Source of the DNA: Bacteroidales bacterium GP2
Lineage (GTDB): Bacteria; Bacteroidota; Bacteroidia; Bacteroidales; Muribaculaceae
Assembly: GCA_001701115.1 (NCBI GenBank)
Contig: DAAJ01000039.1
Coordinates: 381 to 17,412, forward strand
Length of the DNA stretch: 17,032 nt
Direction of reading: 5' to 3'
The notes below the pieces were generated by a model. The model had not been told where the DNA came from, ran no database searches, and was given only the letters and a program-made list of their open reading frames with translations. Below are positions 15,846 to 17,032 of this stretch, piece after piece. Position 1 is the first letter of the stretch; every line of letters begins with the position of its first letter. The position numbers were made by a program, and so were the translations under genes.

Positions 15846-16934
15846 TCAGGCAAGGTTTGCCGCAATGAACTCGCGCATTTCGGGAGTATGAGCCTCAACG
15901 CTCTGGAGGAGCTTGAACTGGTTGCGGGTCCTCACCAGGTTATGGTCGGGATATTTTATTTTATAATAGGTGTCACCGTTGATGTAGTCTGTGAGGAAGC
16001 GCACCGCCTGCATGTATGGGAATAGAGCCGCTGCGTATGGCAGGTTTTCGATTTCAAGCGGTGTGAGGAATCCTTTTGCACTTGAAAGATAACCCTCGGT
16101 AAACGCCTTGAATATATCCATATCGAACTCAACACGGTCAATATCAGGGTCATCCTCAGCAAGTTTGTTGGCACCTGTGCGAAGGAAATCACCGTAATCG
16201 CTGAAAATGAAGCTTGGCATTACTGTGTCAAGGTCAATTACGCAAAGGATATTTCCCGCATCGTCAAACATCATGTTGTTCACCTTGGTGTCGCAGTGGC
16301 AGATACGCTTGGGCAGTTTGCCTTCACGGTACAGACGTTCAGCCTTTGTCATCTCCTCAGCACGCTTTTCCAGTTCGTCAAGAAGTGGCTTAACTTCTGC
16401 AACCCTGCCTTCGGGGTCAGCCTCAACTGCGTCATGCAACTGCTTGAGACGGAACTCCATATTGTGGAAATCAGGAATGCTCTCCTTGAGGTCTGCGTCA
16501 ATATCTACCAGCATAGCCTGGAAATTGCCGAAAGCCTTGCCGGCATTGCGGCTGCTCTCCGGATTCACTGCTTCAAATGTGTGGGCATTGGGAATGAACA
16601 CCATCACACGCCAGTAGTTCTCGCCGTCAAAGAAATAATATTTGCCGTCAACATTGTTGGGCACGAATGTGAGCACCTTGCGGTCAATATCATCCTCGCC
16701 TGCCTCCTCAAGTTTCTTGCGGATATGGGATGTCACCTCCTTGATGTTTGTCATAAGGGTATCGACATCAGTAAAAATATTGTGGTTGATGCGCTGCAGC
16801 ACATAGTCAGGGGCGTCACCTTCGGTCCTTACAATATAGGTGTCATTGATAAGCCCGTTGCCGAGCGGCTTGATAGATTCAATCTTACCTTTGAGGTCAA
16901 AGTGTTTAACAACTGAATTAAGGAGTTCCTTCAT
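15846..16934 (-). CDS. NahK-like sugar kinase (aminoglycoside phosphotransferase fold)
   Basis: A 362-aa cytosolic kinase of the APH/choline-kinase fold, most like N-acetylhexosamine 1-kinases that phosphorylate GlcNAc or GalNAc at the anomeric carbon during host- or self-glycan salvage. Visible are the nucleotide loop region PLGNGLINDTYIV (23-35), VLQRINHNIFTDVDTLM, and the catalytic loop ICHCDTKVNNMMF (about 210-222), with the catalytic Asp in HxD and a following Asn. The metal-binding VIDLDTVMP comes near residue 231, then DYGDFLRTGAN. The same layout is found in Bifidobacterium NahK, where the catalytic loop reads HND rather than HCD. The substrate cannot be fixed from sequence. The gene has its own promoter and terminator. 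It should not be read as antibiotic resistance merely because of the fold name. Confidence 0.82.
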   Translation of the reverse strand: MKELLNSVVKHFDLKGKIESIKPLGNGLINDTYIVRTEGDAPDYVLQRINHNIFTDVDTLMTNIKEVTSHIRKKLEEAGEDDIDRKVLTFVPNNVDGKYYFFDGENYWRVMVFIPNAHTFEAVNPESSRNAGKAFGNFQAMLVDIDADLKESIPDFHNMEFRLKQLHDAVEADPEGRVAEVKPLLDELEKRAEEMTKAERLYREGKLPKRICHCDTKVNNMMFDDAGNILCVIDLDTVMPSFIFSDYGDFLRTGANKLAEDDPDIDRVEFDMDIFKAFTEGYLSSAKGFLTPLEIENLPYAAALFPYMQAVRFLTDYINGDTYYKIKYPDHNLVRTRNQFKLLQSVEAHTPEMREFIAANLA

Positions 16935-16968
16935 GATATAAGTGTTAGTGGTTAAGTTTATTTATCGG

Positions 16969-16976
16969 CAAAAATA
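16969..16976 (-). promoter_or_regulatory. Promoter -7 element of the sugar kinase gene
   Basis: TATTTTTG on the minus strand matches TAnnTTTG, 34 bp upstream of the kinase ATG. The -33 region is a T-rich run without a clean TTTG. The remaining bases to the window end show nothing else I can support. Confidence 0.5.
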
Positions 16977-17032
16977 CATATTTCCCATTAAAAAACTCGT
17001 TGTAGGCACTTTAAAATTCTATTTTTTATCTG

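Noticed and set aside
15846..16934. Aminoglycoside resistance gene
   Set aside because: The catalytic and metal motifs (CDTKVNN, VIDLDTVMP) resemble NahK-type sugar kinases; only the fold is shared with resistance enzymes.
1..17032. CRISPR arrays, tRNA or rRNA genes, insertion sequences, integrases
   Set aside because: No regularly spaced repeats, no clover-leaf-like gene, and no transposase or recombinase motifs were seen on either strand.

Overview
The window looks like a chromosomal segment of a Bacteroidales bacterium. The signs are a type IX secretion outer-membrane protein (PorV), a fused SecD-SecF protein, a small sigma-54 activator without a receiver domain, and several copies of the Bacteroidetes -7 promoter element (TAnnTTTG). 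A family-level guess such as Muribaculaceae is possible but not proven. All genes lie on the minus strand except rubrerythrin.

Reading in the direction of transcription, the right end holds a NahK-like sugar kinase (15846-16934), then secDF (12805-15705), each with its own promoter and terminator. Rubrerythrin (12106-12648, plus strand) is divergent from the sigma-54 activator. A tightly packed series follows: the activator (10757-11959), an Ig-like lipoprotein (8699-10714), rex (8033-8689), a degenerate FAH-fold protein (7467-8036), porV (6222-7418) and ispF (5729-6217). It mixes redox sensing, envelope and secretion functions and isoprenoid synthesis. An inverted repeat separates it from the next block.

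The left third (1-5630) is a type III restriction-modification island, partly AT-rich and probably horizontally acquired. It starts with its own promoter and runs: a 52-aa unknown protein, a 564-aa unknown protein with a PD-(D/E)XK-like nuclease signature, the methyltransferase mod, and the helicase-nuclease res, which runs off the left edge. Every junction overlaps or nearly touches (4-bp overlap, 13-bp overlap, 4-bp gap), so this is probably one translationally coupled cassette.

The main discovery is in mod. Its true start is the ATG at 3770, and 34 codons later the coding strand carries an uninterrupted G9 tract (plus-strand C9, 3659-3667). With nine Gs the protein ends after 49 residues. 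The long methyltransferase frame is restored only at G7 or G10. This is the signature of a slipped-strand phase-variable methyltransferase, captured here in the OFF state, although a homopolymer sequencing error must be excluded. Since res starts 4 bp after mod, mod switching may also reduce res translation, while the upstream nuclease-like gene would stay on. The central target-recognition part of mod is much more AT-rich than its flanks, which suggests specificity exchange.
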